NCBI RefSeq assembly: GCF_018131105.1
Contig: NZ_JAFCJI010000001.1
Location: forward strand, 1,302,001 to 1,366,000
Reading direction: 5' to 3'
Source of the DNA: Bradyrhizobium manausense
GTDB taxonomy: Bacteria; Pseudomonadota; Alphaproteobacteria; Rhizobiales; Xanthobacteraceae
DNA: 64,000 bases
Positions 17,150 to 25,402 of this stretch are shown here, piece after piece (within the stretch, counting starts at the first letter, position 1; each line of letters starts with the position of its first letter). The position numbers and the translations under genes are program-made. A model generated the notes under the pieces. It did no database searches. It had not been told where the DNA came from and was given only the letters and a program-made list of their open reading frames with translations.

Positions 17150-19438
17150 ATGAGCGCAGGCAGCGGCACGCCGTTCCGTGGCATCGTCGGCAAGACGGTT
17201 GCGGAGTCGAAACCCTGGTGGCCGGAGGCCGTGAAGCCGCCTGCGGGCGCGCCGAACATTCTGGTCGTCCTGTTCGACGATGTCGGCTTCTCCGATTTCG
17301 GTTGCTACGGCTCGGCGATCAAGACTCCGACCATCGACAAGCTCGCCGCGGAAGGCCTGCGCTACAGCGGCTTCCACACCACGGCGATGTGCTCGACGAC
17401 GCGCGCCGCGCTGCTCACCGGGCGCAACCACCACTCGGTCGGTGTCGGGTGCCTCGCCAATTTCGATTCCGGCTATCCGGGCTATCGCGGCAAGATCGCG
17501 CGCGAGGCGGGGACGCTCGCCGAGATGCTGCGCGTGCACGGCTATCGCAATTACATGGTCGGCAAATGGCACGTCACGCCGCTGACCGAGAGTGGCGCGA
17601 CTGGACCGTTCGACGGCTGGCCACTGGGCCGTGGCTTCGATCGCTTCTACGGTTTCCTCGATGCCGAGACCGACCAATACGCGCCGGAGCTCGTCTCCGA
17701 CAACACCCACATCGATCCTCCCGGCACCTATGCCGAAGGCTATCATCTTACGGAAGATCTGATCGACCAGGCGATCCGCTTCATCGGAGATCACCAGGCC
17801 GATCGGCCCGATATTCCCTGGCTGACCTGGGTCGCGCTGGGCGCCTGCCACGCGCCGCATCAGGCGCCGGCCGAGATTATCCGCAGCTATGATGCCGAAT
17901 TCGTGCACGGCTGGGATGTCGAGCGCGAGCGACGGCTGGCGCGCCAGAAGGCGATGGGGCTGGTGCCGCAGGAGACGCGGATGCCGGCGCGCAACGATGG
18001 CGTGAAGGCCTGGGAGGATCACTCCATCGACGAGCGCCGAATCTTCACGCGCCTGCAAGCGGCCTTCGCCGGTATGCTCGATCATTCCGATCGGCATCTC
18101 GCGCGTCTGGTCGCATTCCTGGAGACGGCCGATATCAGAGACAACACTGTCATCATCGTGATGTCCGACAATGGCGCGAGCCAGGAGGGCGGCCCGCTCG
18201 GCTTCGTCAATGCGATGGGGCCGTTCAATTTCAAGCCGGAGCCGATCGCGGAGAAGCTCGTCCGCATCGACGATATCGGCGGGCCCGACACGCACAGCAA
18301 TTTCCCGCATGGCTGGGCCATGGCCTCCAATACGCCGCTGCGCCGCTACAAGCAGAACACCCATGGCGGCGGTATCCGCGATCCCTTCGTCATCAACTGG
18401 CCGAAGCGCATCGCCGCCAAGGGCGAGTTGCGGCACCAATTCGTTCACGCAAGCGATCTGACGCCGACACTGCTCGAGTTGATTGGAATCGAGTCGCCCA
18501 AGACGATTGCAGGCTGCCCGCAGATGCCGCTCGAAGGCGAAAGCTTTGCGCGCTCGATCACCGATGCGTCGGTGCCGTCAAAGGGGTCGCCGCAATATTT
18601 CGAGATGTTCGGTCATCGCGGACTCTGGCAGGACGGCTGGAAGGCGGTCGCCTACCATCCGCCGGGCACGCCGTTCGAAAACGACAAATGGGAGCTGTTC
18701 CATCTCGATCGGGATTTTTCCGAGACCAATGATCTCGCGGCGACGGAGCCGGAGCGGCTCGCGCAGATGATTGCGACATGGTGGGGCGAGGCCGAGAAGC
18801 ACAATGTGCTGCCGCTCGATGATCGCTTCGGTCCCCGCTTTGCCGAGAACGCTGCGCGCTTCCACGGCGCACGCCGCCATTTCGTCTTCCACCACGGCAT
18901 GGGCCATGTGCCGACCGACGTCGCGCCCGATGTGCGCAGCCGCAGCTACACGATCGAGGCGCATGTCGAGATCGACGAAGCGGGTGCCAACGGCGTGCTG
19001 ATCTCGCATGGCGACGCAACGTCGGGCTACAGCCTCTACGTCAAGGACGGCCACTTGGTGCACGACCTCAACATCGGTGGCAGCCACCAGATCGTGCGCT
19101 CCGACCGCAAGGTGCCGCCGGACGCGCGGCGGCTCGGCGTCCATGTCGAACGTCTCGTCCGCAAGGAGCCGCCGGCCAAGGGCTCGCGCACCGGCGTCAC
19201 CGACTACACGCTGCTGATCGACGGTGAGAAGGCCGGCTCGCTGCAGACCCAGCTCGGCTTCCACACGTTGATCTCGTGGTCCGGTCTCGACATCGGCCGC
19301 GACCGCGGCAGCCCGGTGTCGCACTACGAGGCGCCGTTCGAATTCGAGGGACGGCTGCTGCGCGTGACCGTTACCATGCACAGCGACCAGACGCTCGACG
19401 GCGAGGCCGTCGGCAATGCGCAGATGGCGCGGCAGTGA
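17150..19438 (+). CDS. Arylsulfatase (sulfatase family)
   Basis: A 762-residue type I sulfatase hydrolysing an organic sulfate ester. The N-terminal metal site is seen in LFDDVGFSDFG (D43, D44). The formylglycine motif is CSTTRAALLTGR (C81 to R85), with the second strand MVGKWHV and the C-terminal metal ligands in VIVMSDNGASQEGG. Residues about 590-760 form the beta-rich C-terminal domain usual in this long arylsulfatase class. No signal peptide is seen, so it is probably cytoplasmic. The ATG at 17150 follows AGGGAGCAAC. The core motif has Thr instead of the usual Pro at position 3. No formylglycine-generating enzyme is nearby. Confidence 0.88.
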   Translation: MSAGSGTPFRGIVGKTVAESKPWWPEAVKPPAGAPNILVVLFDDVGFSDFGCYGSAIKTPTIDKLAAEGLRYSGFHTTAMCSTTRAALLTGRNHHSVGVGCLANFDSGYPGYRGKIAREAGTLAEMLRVHGYRNYMVGKWHVTPLTESGATGPFDGWPLGRGFDRFYGFLDAETDQYAPELVSDNTHIDPPGTYAEGYHLTEDLIDQAIRFIGDHQADRPDIPWLTWVALGACHAPHQAPAEIIRSYDAEFVHGWDVERERRLARQKAMGLVPQETRMPARNDGVKAWEDHSIDERRIFTRLQAAFAGMLDHSDRHLARLVAFLETADIRDNTVIIVMSDNGASQEGGPLGFVNAMGPFNFKPEPIAEKLVRIDDIGGPDTHSNFPHGWAMASNTPLRRYKQNTHGGGIRDPFVINWPKRIAAKGELRHQFVHASDLTPTLLELIGIESPKTIAGCPQMPLEGESFARSITDASVPSKGSPQYFEMFGHRGLWQDGWKAVAYHPPGTPFENDKWELFHLDRDFSETNDLAATEPERLAQMIATWWGEAEKHNVLPLDDRFGPRFAENAARFHGARRHFVFHHGMGHVPTDVAPDVRSRSYTIEAHVEIDEAGANGVLISHGDATSGYSLYVKDGHLVHDLNIGGSHQIVRSDRKVPPDARRLGVHVERLVRKEPPAKGSRTGVTDYTLLIDGEKAGSLQTQLGFHTLISWSGLDIGRDRGSPVSHYEAPFEFEGRLLRVTVTMHSDQTLDGEAVGNAQMARQ

Positions 19439-19455
19439 CCGCGCTGCATCTATGC

Positions 19456-19539
19456 CGTCATTGCGAGGAGCGAAGCGACGAAGCCATCCAGGCTTTCCAC
19501 AGAGGAAGCCTGGATGGCTTCGCTACGCTCGCAATGACG
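19456..19539. repeat. Intergenic palindromic repeat, CGTCATTGCGAG family
   Basis: An 84-bp imperfect palindrome beginning CGTCATTGCGAGGAGCGAAG and ending with its near complement GCTACGCTCGCAATGACG, with inner arms CATCCAGGCTT and AAGCCTGGATG. The same outer ends recur at 63168-63246. This is a dispersed REP-like element of the type common in Bradyrhizobium intergenic DNA. It sits between the convergent sulfatase and ialB-like genes and could act as a bidirectional terminator. Confidence 0.8.
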
Positions 19540-19580
19540 AGGTGAGCGAGGCGAACGCGCCAGCAGAACCCGGGGGCGTG

Positions 19581-20159
19581 CTACTTGATCTTGTCGTAGG
19601 CCGCAGCGAAATCGTTGAGCGGCATCGGGATCGCAATGGTTTCCTTCGCCATGTTCTGGAAGGAAACCTTCAGCTGCTTGCCCGAGCGCAGGCTCGCAAG
19701 CAAATCCGGCGCGATCGGGGTCGAGGCGTAGCAGCCGCGGTTCTCGCAGGTCTGGATCTGGAGATCGATCGCCTTGCCCTCGTCGACCTGGAGCTTGGCG
19801 CCGAGCGGCAGGTTGAGGCCGAGCGGCAACTGCAGCAGAGCGATCGGCGTGCGGGTGTCGGGGGCGATGCGGATGTTGATCAGGACGATGGTCTGGCCGG
19901 TCTTGGTCAGCACCGCGTTCTGCTCGATCGCGCATTCGAGGGGCGCGTCGCGGCTCGCGCTGGTGCAGCGCGCGATCCAGCCGGGCTGCGCCGGAGTGCC
20001 TTCGGCCTGCGGCTGGGTCGGCGCGGGCGAGGGCGAAGGCTGTGCGGCCGGGGCAGGCGGCGGCGCCGCGTTCTTCTTGGCGCCCTGCTGGGCATAGGCG
20101 ACGCCCGTGGACAGCAGGGCAGCGGCAGCGAGAGCGACAAGTCTGGATTGCATGGACAT
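19581..20159 (-). CDS. Invasion-associated locus B (IalB) family protein
   Basis: A 192-residue secreted protein. The signal peptide ends near AYAQQ (residues about 1-23), and a Pro/Ala/Gln-rich linker follows (about 25-58). The IalB domain begins at WIARCTSASRDAPLECAIEQ and contains the paired-cysteine segment QTCENRGCYASTPI. The family is periplasmic or surface-associated; in Bartonella it affects erythrocyte invasion, but in soil bacteria its role is unknown. It is monocistronic, flanked by a palindromic repeat downstream and a 64-bp gap to the RND operon end. Confidence 0.87.
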   Translation of the reverse strand: MSMQSRLVALAAAALLSTGVAYAQQGAKKNAAPPPAPAAQPSPSPAPTQPQAEGTPAQPGWIARCTSASRDAPLECAIEQNAVLTKTGQTIVLINIRIAPDTRTPIALLQLPLGLNLPLGAKLQVDEGKAIDLQIQTCENRGCYASTPIAPDLLASLRSGKQLKVSFQNMAKETIAIPMPLNDFAAAYDKIK

Positions 20160-20223
20160 GGCAAGACCGCGTTGGCGTGAACCGAGGGTCCCGCTGTAGC
20201 GTCGCGGGAGCCGCGGCGCAAGC

Positions 20224-23200
20224 TTACTCGGCGGCTTCCTTGACGGTGCCGTGCGCGGCCGCGTCGTGGCCTTCGTCCTCGGCCGAGTTGCCCTTGAACA
20301 GGTTCGAGAACTTGTCGAGATAGAGATAGACCACCGGCGTGGTGAACAGCGTCAGCGCCTGACTGACGATCAGGCCGCCGACCATGGCGTAGCCGAGCGG
20401 CTGGCGGATTTCGGCGCCGGTGCCGTGGCCGAGCATCAGCGGCACGCCGCCGAGCAACGCTGCCATCGTGGTCATCATGATCGGGCGGAAGCGCAGCAGC
20501 GCAGCCTGACGGATCGATTCCTCCGGCGTCTTGTGCTGATCGCGTTCGGCCGCGATGGCGAAGTCGACCATCATGATGCCGTTCTTCTTGACGATGCCGA
20601 TCAGCAGGATGATGCCGATCAACGCAATGAGGCTGAACTCGAAGCCGGCCGCCATCAGGATCGCCAGAGCGCCGACGCCGGCCGAGGGCAGGGTCGACAG
20701 AATCGTGATCGGATGGATGTAGCTCTCGTAGAGGATGCCGAGGATCAGATAGACCACGACCAGCGCCGCGAGGATCAGGAGCGGCACCGTGCCGAGCGAT
20801 TGCTGGAACGCCTGCGCAGTGCCCTGGAAGCTCGAGTTCAGCGTGGCCGGCGCGCCGAGATCAGCCATCGCCTTCTGCACGGCCTCCGTGGCCTGGCCGA
20901 GCGCGACATCCTGCGCAAGGTTGAAGCTGATCGTGATCGCCGGGAACTGGCCCTGGTGGCTGATCGAGAGCGGGCGGACGGGATCGGTGGTCCACGTCGC
21001 AAAGGTCGACAGCGGCACCTGGTCGCCGGTCAGGGGCGATTTCAGATAGAGCTTGTTGAGCGAATCGAGACTGCCCTGCATCTCCGGCAGGATCTCCAGG
21101 ATCACGTGGTAGCTGTTTAGCTGCGTGAAATACTGGGCGACCTGACGCTGGCCGAAGGCATCGTAGAGCGTATCGTCGATCAGCTGCGGCTGGATGCCGT
21201 AACGCGCGGCGGTGTCGCGGTTGATCTTGAGCTGGACCGTGGTGCCCTGGGTCTGCTGGTCGGTCGCGACGTCGCGCAGCTGCGGCAGCGTCTGCATCTT
21301 GGCGAGAATCTTCGGTGCCCACGCATTGAGCTCGCCGAGATCGGCATCCTGCAATGTGAATTCGAACTGCGTACGCGTCGGCCTGCCGCCGAGACGGACG
21401 TCCTGGGCTGCCTGCATATAGAGGCGTGCGCCGGACACCTTCTCCAGCTTGGGACGCAGCCGCGCAATGATCTGCTGCGCCGACGCCTTGCGCTCGCTGC
21501 GCGGCTTCAGCGTGATGAACATATTGCCGTTATTGCCGGCACGGCCGCTGCCGCCGATGTTCATCGCGGACGAGGCGATATCGGGATCTTCCATCACGAT
21601 CTTGCCGAGCTCGACCTGCCGCCGCCGCATCTCGGCAGAGGAGATGTCCTGCGAGGCTTCCGAGGTCGCGGTGATCAGGCCGACGTCCTGCTGCGGGAAG
21701 AAGCCCTTCGGGATCAGCACGAAGAGGTAGACCGACAGCGCGAGCGTGGCGAAGAAGATCGCGAGGGTCGTGCGCCGCCAGGCGAGGGCATGATCGAGCA
21801 CATGTTCATAGCCGCGCAGCAGCGCGTCGAAGGCACGTTCGCTCCACTGGTAGAACTTGCCGTGGGTCACTTCGCTGTGGGCGCGCAGGAAGCGCGAGGC
21901 CATCATCGGGGTCAGCGTCAGCGACACGAACATCGACACGAAGATCGTCATCGCCAGCACCACCGCGAATTCGCGGAACAGGCGCCCGATGATACCGCCC
22001 ATCAGCAGCAGCGGGATCAGCACCGCGACCAGCGAGATCGAGATCGACACGATGGTGAACCCGATTTCCTTGGAGCCTCGGAAGGCGGCAGCGAGCGGCT
22101 TTTCGCCTTCCTCGATGTAGCGCGTGATGTTCTCGAGCATCACGATGGCGTCGTCGACGACGAACCCGACCGCGATCGTGAGCGCCATCAGCGACAGATT
22201 GTCGAGGGAGTAGCCGAACACCCACATCAGGGCACAGGCGCCAAGCAGCGCCAATGGAACCGTGATGGTGGGAATCACCGTGGCCCAGAAGCTGCGCAGG
22301 AAGACGAAGATGACCATGACCACGAGGGCAATGGTCAGCAGCAGCGTGTACTGCACATCTTCGACCGCGGCGCGGATGGTCGTGGTGCGATCGCTGATGA
22401 CCTCGATCTTGACCGCGGGCGGGATCGCCGCGACGAGGCGGGGAAGGGTCGCCTTGATCCGGTCGACGGTGTCAATGACATTGGCGCCCGGCTGCTTGAA
22501 CACGACCAGGAATACGCCGCGCTTGCCGTTGGCCCAGGCCGCCTGCTTGGCGTCTTCAGGACCGGTGACCGCCTGGCCAATATCCTTGATCCGCAGGGGG
22601 CCGCCGTTGCGGTAGGCGATGATGACGTCGTTCCAGTCCTTGGACTGCAACAATTGGTCGTTGGCGTAGATCGTGTAGGCGCGTTTCGGACCGTCGATGT
22701 TGCCCTTGGGGCTGTCGACCGTCGTGATTGCGATCGCGCTGCGGACGTCCTCGAGCGACAGGCCCTTGGCAACGAGTTTCGCCGGATCGATCTGCACGCG
22801 AACCGATGGCTTCTGCTGGCCGCCGATGAAAACCTGCGCGACGCCCGATATCTGGCTGATCTGCTGGGCGAGCTGGGCGTCAATCGAGTCGCTGACAGTG
22901 GTCAGCGGCAGCGTGTCCGAGGTCGCAGACAACAGCAGGATCGGCGAATCGGCCGGGTTGACCTTGCGATAGGTCGGCGGCGAAGGCAGGTTCTTCGGCA
23001 GCTGTCCGCCGGCGGCGTTGATGGCACCCTGCACATCGTTGGCGGCGCCGTCGATGCTGCGGTTGAGGTCGAACTGGATGGTGATCGAGGCGGTACCCAG
23101 ATAACTCGTCGAGGTCATCTGCGCGATGCCAGGAATCTGGGCGAACTGGCGCTCCAGCGGCTGCGCGACCGACGAGGCCATCGTCTCCGGGCTGCCGCCC

Positions 23201-23364
23201 GGCAGATTGGCCGTGATCTGGATGGTCGGGAAGTCCACCTGCGGCAGCGGTGCGACCGGCAGCAGGGGATAGGCGACGAGACCGACAAACAGAATGCCGG
23301 CCATCAGCAGCGACGTGCCGATGGGATAACGGATGAAAGGTGCCGAAATCCCGCCTTCGGTCAT
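20224..23364 (-). CDS. RND efflux permease, MdtB/MdtC-like
   Basis: A 1046-residue inner-membrane proton/substrate antiporter. The N-terminus MTEGGISAPFIRYPIGTSLLMAGI and the PLLPVAPLPQVDFPTIQ segment are typical of the MdtB/C branch. TM4 carries the VGFVVDDAIVMLEN aspartate pair. Length and both porter-domain repeats are complete. The start codon overlaps the adaptor stop by 4 bp (ATGA), so the two are translationally coupled. Only one permease is encoded, whereas MdtBC pumps use two different ones, so this should be a homotrimer. No outer-membrane factor is linked. Confidence 0.92.
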   Translation of the reverse strand: MTEGGISAPFIRYPIGTSLLMAGILFVGLVAYPLLPVAPLPQVDFPTIQITANLPGGSPETMASSVAQPLERQFAQIPGIAQMTSTSYLGTASITIQFDLNRSIDGAANDVQGAINAAGGQLPKNLPSPPTYRKVNPADSPILLLSATSDTLPLTTVSDSIDAQLAQQISQISGVAQVFIGGQQKPSVRVQIDPAKLVAKGLSLEDVRSAIAITTVDSPKGNIDGPKRAYTIYANDQLLQSKDWNDVIIAYRNGGPLRIKDIGQAVTGPEDAKQAAWANGKRGVFLVVFKQPGANVIDTVDRIKATLPRLVAAIPPAVKIEVISDRTTTIRAAVEDVQYTLLLTIALVVMVIFVFLRSFWATVIPTITVPLALLGACALMWVFGYSLDNLSLMALTIAVGFVVDDAIVMLENITRYIEEGEKPLAAAFRGSKEIGFTIVSISISLVAVLIPLLLMGGIIGRLFREFAVVLAMTIFVSMFVSLTLTPMMASRFLRAHSEVTHGKFYQWSERAFDALLRGYEHVLDHALAWRRTTLAIFFATLALSVYLFVLIPKGFFPQQDVGLITATSEASQDISSAEMRRRQVELGKIVMEDPDIASSAMNIGGSGRAGNNGNMFITLKPRSERKASAQQIIARLRPKLEKVSGARLYMQAAQDVRLGGRPTRTQFEFTLQDADLGELNAWAPKILAKMQTLPQLRDVATDQQTQGTTVQLKINRDTAARYGIQPQLIDDTLYDAFGQRQVAQYFTQLNSYHVILEILPEMQGSLDSLNKLYLKSPLTGDQVPLSTFATWTTDPVRPLSISHQGQFPAITISFNLAQDVALGQATEAVQKAMADLGAPATLNSSFQGTAQAFQQSLGTVPLLILAALVVVYLILGILYESYIHPITILSTLPSAGVGALAILMAAGFEFSLIALIGIILLIGIVKKNGIMMVDFAIAAERDQHKTPEESIRQAALLRFRPIMMTTMAALLGGVPLMLGHGTGAEIRQPLGYAMVGGLIVSQALTLFTTPVVYLYLDKFSNLFKGNSAEDEGHDAAAHGTVKEAAE

Positions 23365-24536
23365 TCCTGCTGAACCTTGCTCTTCTGAACGGGATCCGAA
23401 CTCGCGACAGTCGTCGAAACGAGACTGCCAGGGTGCACCTTGTACTGTCCGCCGGTGATCACCTGCTGACCGGGGCTCAAGCCGTCATCGATGACCGAAC
23501 GACCATCGATGGAGTAGCTGACCTTGATCTTGCGAACCTCGGCCTTGTTGTCCTGGCTGACGGTATAGGCGTAGAGGCCGTTGGTCGAATGCTGGACCGC
23601 GTCATCTGAAACGATGGTCGCGTCCTTCAGCGTCCGCACCAGAAGGCGTGTCGACACCGACTGTCCCGGCCACAGCGTATGGTCCTTGTTGTCGAACACC
23701 GCCTTGAGCCTGATAGTCCCGCTGGTCGTATCAACCTGGTTGTTGATGACCGCGAGCTTGCCTTCGGCCAGCGTCTTCTTCCCGTCGGTGGTGAACGCGA
23801 TCACCTTGAGCTCGCCGGACTTCTGGCCCTCGCTGATATAGGGCAGCTGGTCCTCTGGTGCAGTGAAGATCACCGTGATCGGCTCGACCTGCGCAATGGT
23901 GACGACGCCGGTCTGGCTCGAGGCGTTGACGATGTTGCCGATGTCGACCTGGCGCAGGCCCGCGACGCCGGTGATCGGCGACTTGACCTGGGTGTAGTCG
24001 AGCTGGGTCTGGGCGTTGGCGATCGCGGCTTCGTCGGCGGCGATCTGGGCGGTGAGCTGGGCAACGGTGGAGCGTTGCGTATCGGTCTGCTGGCGCGTGG
24101 CAAATTCGCCGAGCTTGGTATAGCGCTGAAGATCGAGATTGGCGTTGGCGAGGTTGGCTTCGTCCTGCGCCTTCTTGGCCTTGGCCTGATCGAGGGCGGC
24201 CCGGAACGGGCGCGGGTCGATCTCGACTAGAAGATCGCCCTGCTTGACCATTTGGCCTTCAGTGAAGGCGATCTTGTCGATCTGGCCGTCGACGCGGGTC
24301 CGGACTTGTACGGTGTTGAAGCCCTGCACGGTACCGAGGCCGGTCAGATAGACCGGGAAATCGGCCTTCTCGACCGGCGAAATGCTGACGGGCACGGCGG
24401 CCACCCGTGGCGCACCCTTCTGTGCGGCCTGGGCTTTCTCAGCCTCATGCACCGAGAATCGCTTCCAGCCGTAATAGCCGCCACCGGCCACAGCTGCGAT
24501 GATGACAATCCACAGGATCGGCCGTGACTTTTTCAT
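23361..24536 (-). CDS. RND efflux periplasmic adaptor, MdtA-like
   Basis: A 391-residue HlyD-family adaptor. Its N-terminal membrane anchor is KKSRPILWIVIIAAVAGGGYYGW. The lipoyl halves are GTVQGFNTVQVRTRVDGQI and YTQVKSPITGVAGLRQVDIG, separated by a Gln/Ala-rich helical hairpin (about residues 100-160). The ATG at 24536 (MKKSRPILW) is preferred to a TTG eleven codons upstream, because it gives a normal membrane anchor. It is the first gene of the second RND pump and overlaps the permease by 4 bp. The 392-bp region upstream has no adjacent regulator gene. Confidence 0.9.
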   Translation of the reverse strand: MKKSRPILWIVIIAAVAGGGYYGWKRFSVHEAEKAQAAQKGAPRVAAVPVSISPVEKADFPVYLTGLGTVQGFNTVQVRTRVDGQIDKIAFTEGQMVKQGDLLVEIDPRPFRAALDQAKAKKAQDEANLANANLDLQRYTKLGEFATRQQTDTQRSTVAQLTAQIAADEAAIANAQTQLDYTQVKSPITGVAGLRQVDIGNIVNASSQTGVVTIAQVEPITVIFTAPEDQLPYISEGQKSGELKVIAFTTDGKKTLAEGKLAVINNQVDTTSGTIRLKAVFDNKDHTLWPGQSVSTRLLVRTLKDATIVSDDAVQHSTNGLYAYTVSQDNKAEVRKIKVSYSIDGRSVIDDGLSPGQQVITGGQYKVHPGSLVSTTVASSDPVQKSKVQQE

Positions 24537-24928
24537 AGGTGAGCGTATCGGCTTGTATGCCCAAAACAACGAATTGCGGGGCTATTAAAGGGTTCCAGCA
24601 GCACCGCTTGTATAATACACGCCAAGTTCCAGTGTAAACAGCACTATCAGTTGAGAATCCTAAACAATTGGAAAGCTTTGCACCCCGTAGGCAAACGGGT
24701 GACGAGGCGGTGTGCAGTGCTGCATTCTCCCCGTTCAAGCGAGGAGCGTGCAGAAAACAGGAAATGCTCGCAGGCGGCGTGGGCGCGGCTGCGCAGGGCG
24801 CGGGCGGCGCGTGCGGCGAGGCGAGCGGTTCGACCTTGCAAGAACGGTTCTAAACCGGCCAGGCGGCGTTTCGGTTGTCAGCAAAACCAGCCTCGTCCAT
24901 ATCAGCGCCGCCACATCAGGAGTGCGGA
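24537..24928. promoter_or_regulatory. 392-bp divergent non-coding region
   Basis: No convincing gene is visible. The region separates the leftward RND operon from a small rightward gene. Its left half is AT-rich and holds TGTATAATACA (24609-24619, an almost perfect palindrome) and AGTGTAAACAGCACT (24631-24645, AGTG/CACT ends), both plausible promoter or operator elements for the pump. Its right half is very GC-rich with Arg/Ala-coding low-complexity character. Confidence 0.4.
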
Positions 24929-25168
24929 ATGGACGAATTGAACGGCAAGCTGATCGCGTGCCAGATTTTGATCACGGGGCTGATCGCGCGCGTCGCCAAT
25001 GAACAGCGCGATCCCTTGCGCTTCCTCACCGACTTTCGCGATGAGATCAAAGCCGTCGTCAACGGCGTCAACATCGCCGGCATGGACAATACCGATCGCG
25101 TGCGCGCGACGGCGCAACGCACTGTCGACGAATTGTTCTCGCTGATGAAGCCGCCGAGCAGCGATTGA
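24929..25168 (+). CDS. Small hypothetical protein, 79 aa
   Basis: A 79-residue soluble protein starting MDELNGKLIACQILITGLIARV. AGGAG seven bases upstream makes the ATG at 24929 clearly better than an in-frame ATG eighteen codons earlier. The sequence predicts two or three helices (LRFLTDFRDEIKAVVNGVNI, RVRATAQRTVDELFSLM). I do not recognise the family. It lies alone between the second RND pump and the iron-uptake block. Confidence 0.65.
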   Translation: MDELNGKLIACQILITGLIARVANEQRDPLRFLTDFRDEIKAVVNGVNIAGMDNTDRVRATAQRTVDELFSLMKPPSSD

Positions 25169-25260
25169 TGGCTGCGTGAGATGATACGCAAAGGCAAGCG
25201 ATGCAATGTCCGACTGCATCAATGTGTCGCGCGACATTTCAGCTGTTTCGAAATCGCAAT

Positions 25261-25267
25261 TTTAGAA
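25261..25267. promoter_or_regulatory. ICE/Irr-type half-site upstream of the first siderophore receptor
   Basis: TTTAGAA is followed by a degraded second half (TCCCTTTGATCTAGA), 135 bp before the receptor ATG. The same heptamer occurs upstream of the second receptor in better-conserved palindromes. As I recall, TTTAGAA-n3-TTCTAAA is the iron control element bound by Irr in Bradyrhizobium. This copy alone would be weak evidence. Confidence 0.4.
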
Positions 25268-25402
25268 TCCCTTTGATCTAGACGTATTCAAGTGCCCGCA
25301 CGGGCCTGGTTGCATTGACCCAATTTTTCGCGGTCGATAGCACCGCCTCATCGTTCGTCACGCATGTTGCGTATCGACGAATTTGGAATGGGGTGAATTG
25401 GC

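Noticed and set aside
19456..19539. CRISPR-like repeat
   Set aside because: Each element is a single palindrome with no regularly spaced direct repeats and no cas gene in the window.
21790..23373. 527-codon plus-strand frame over the second RND permease
   Set aside because: Antisense shadow; composition is His/Arg/Asp-rich and repetitive in the way GC-rich antisense frames are.
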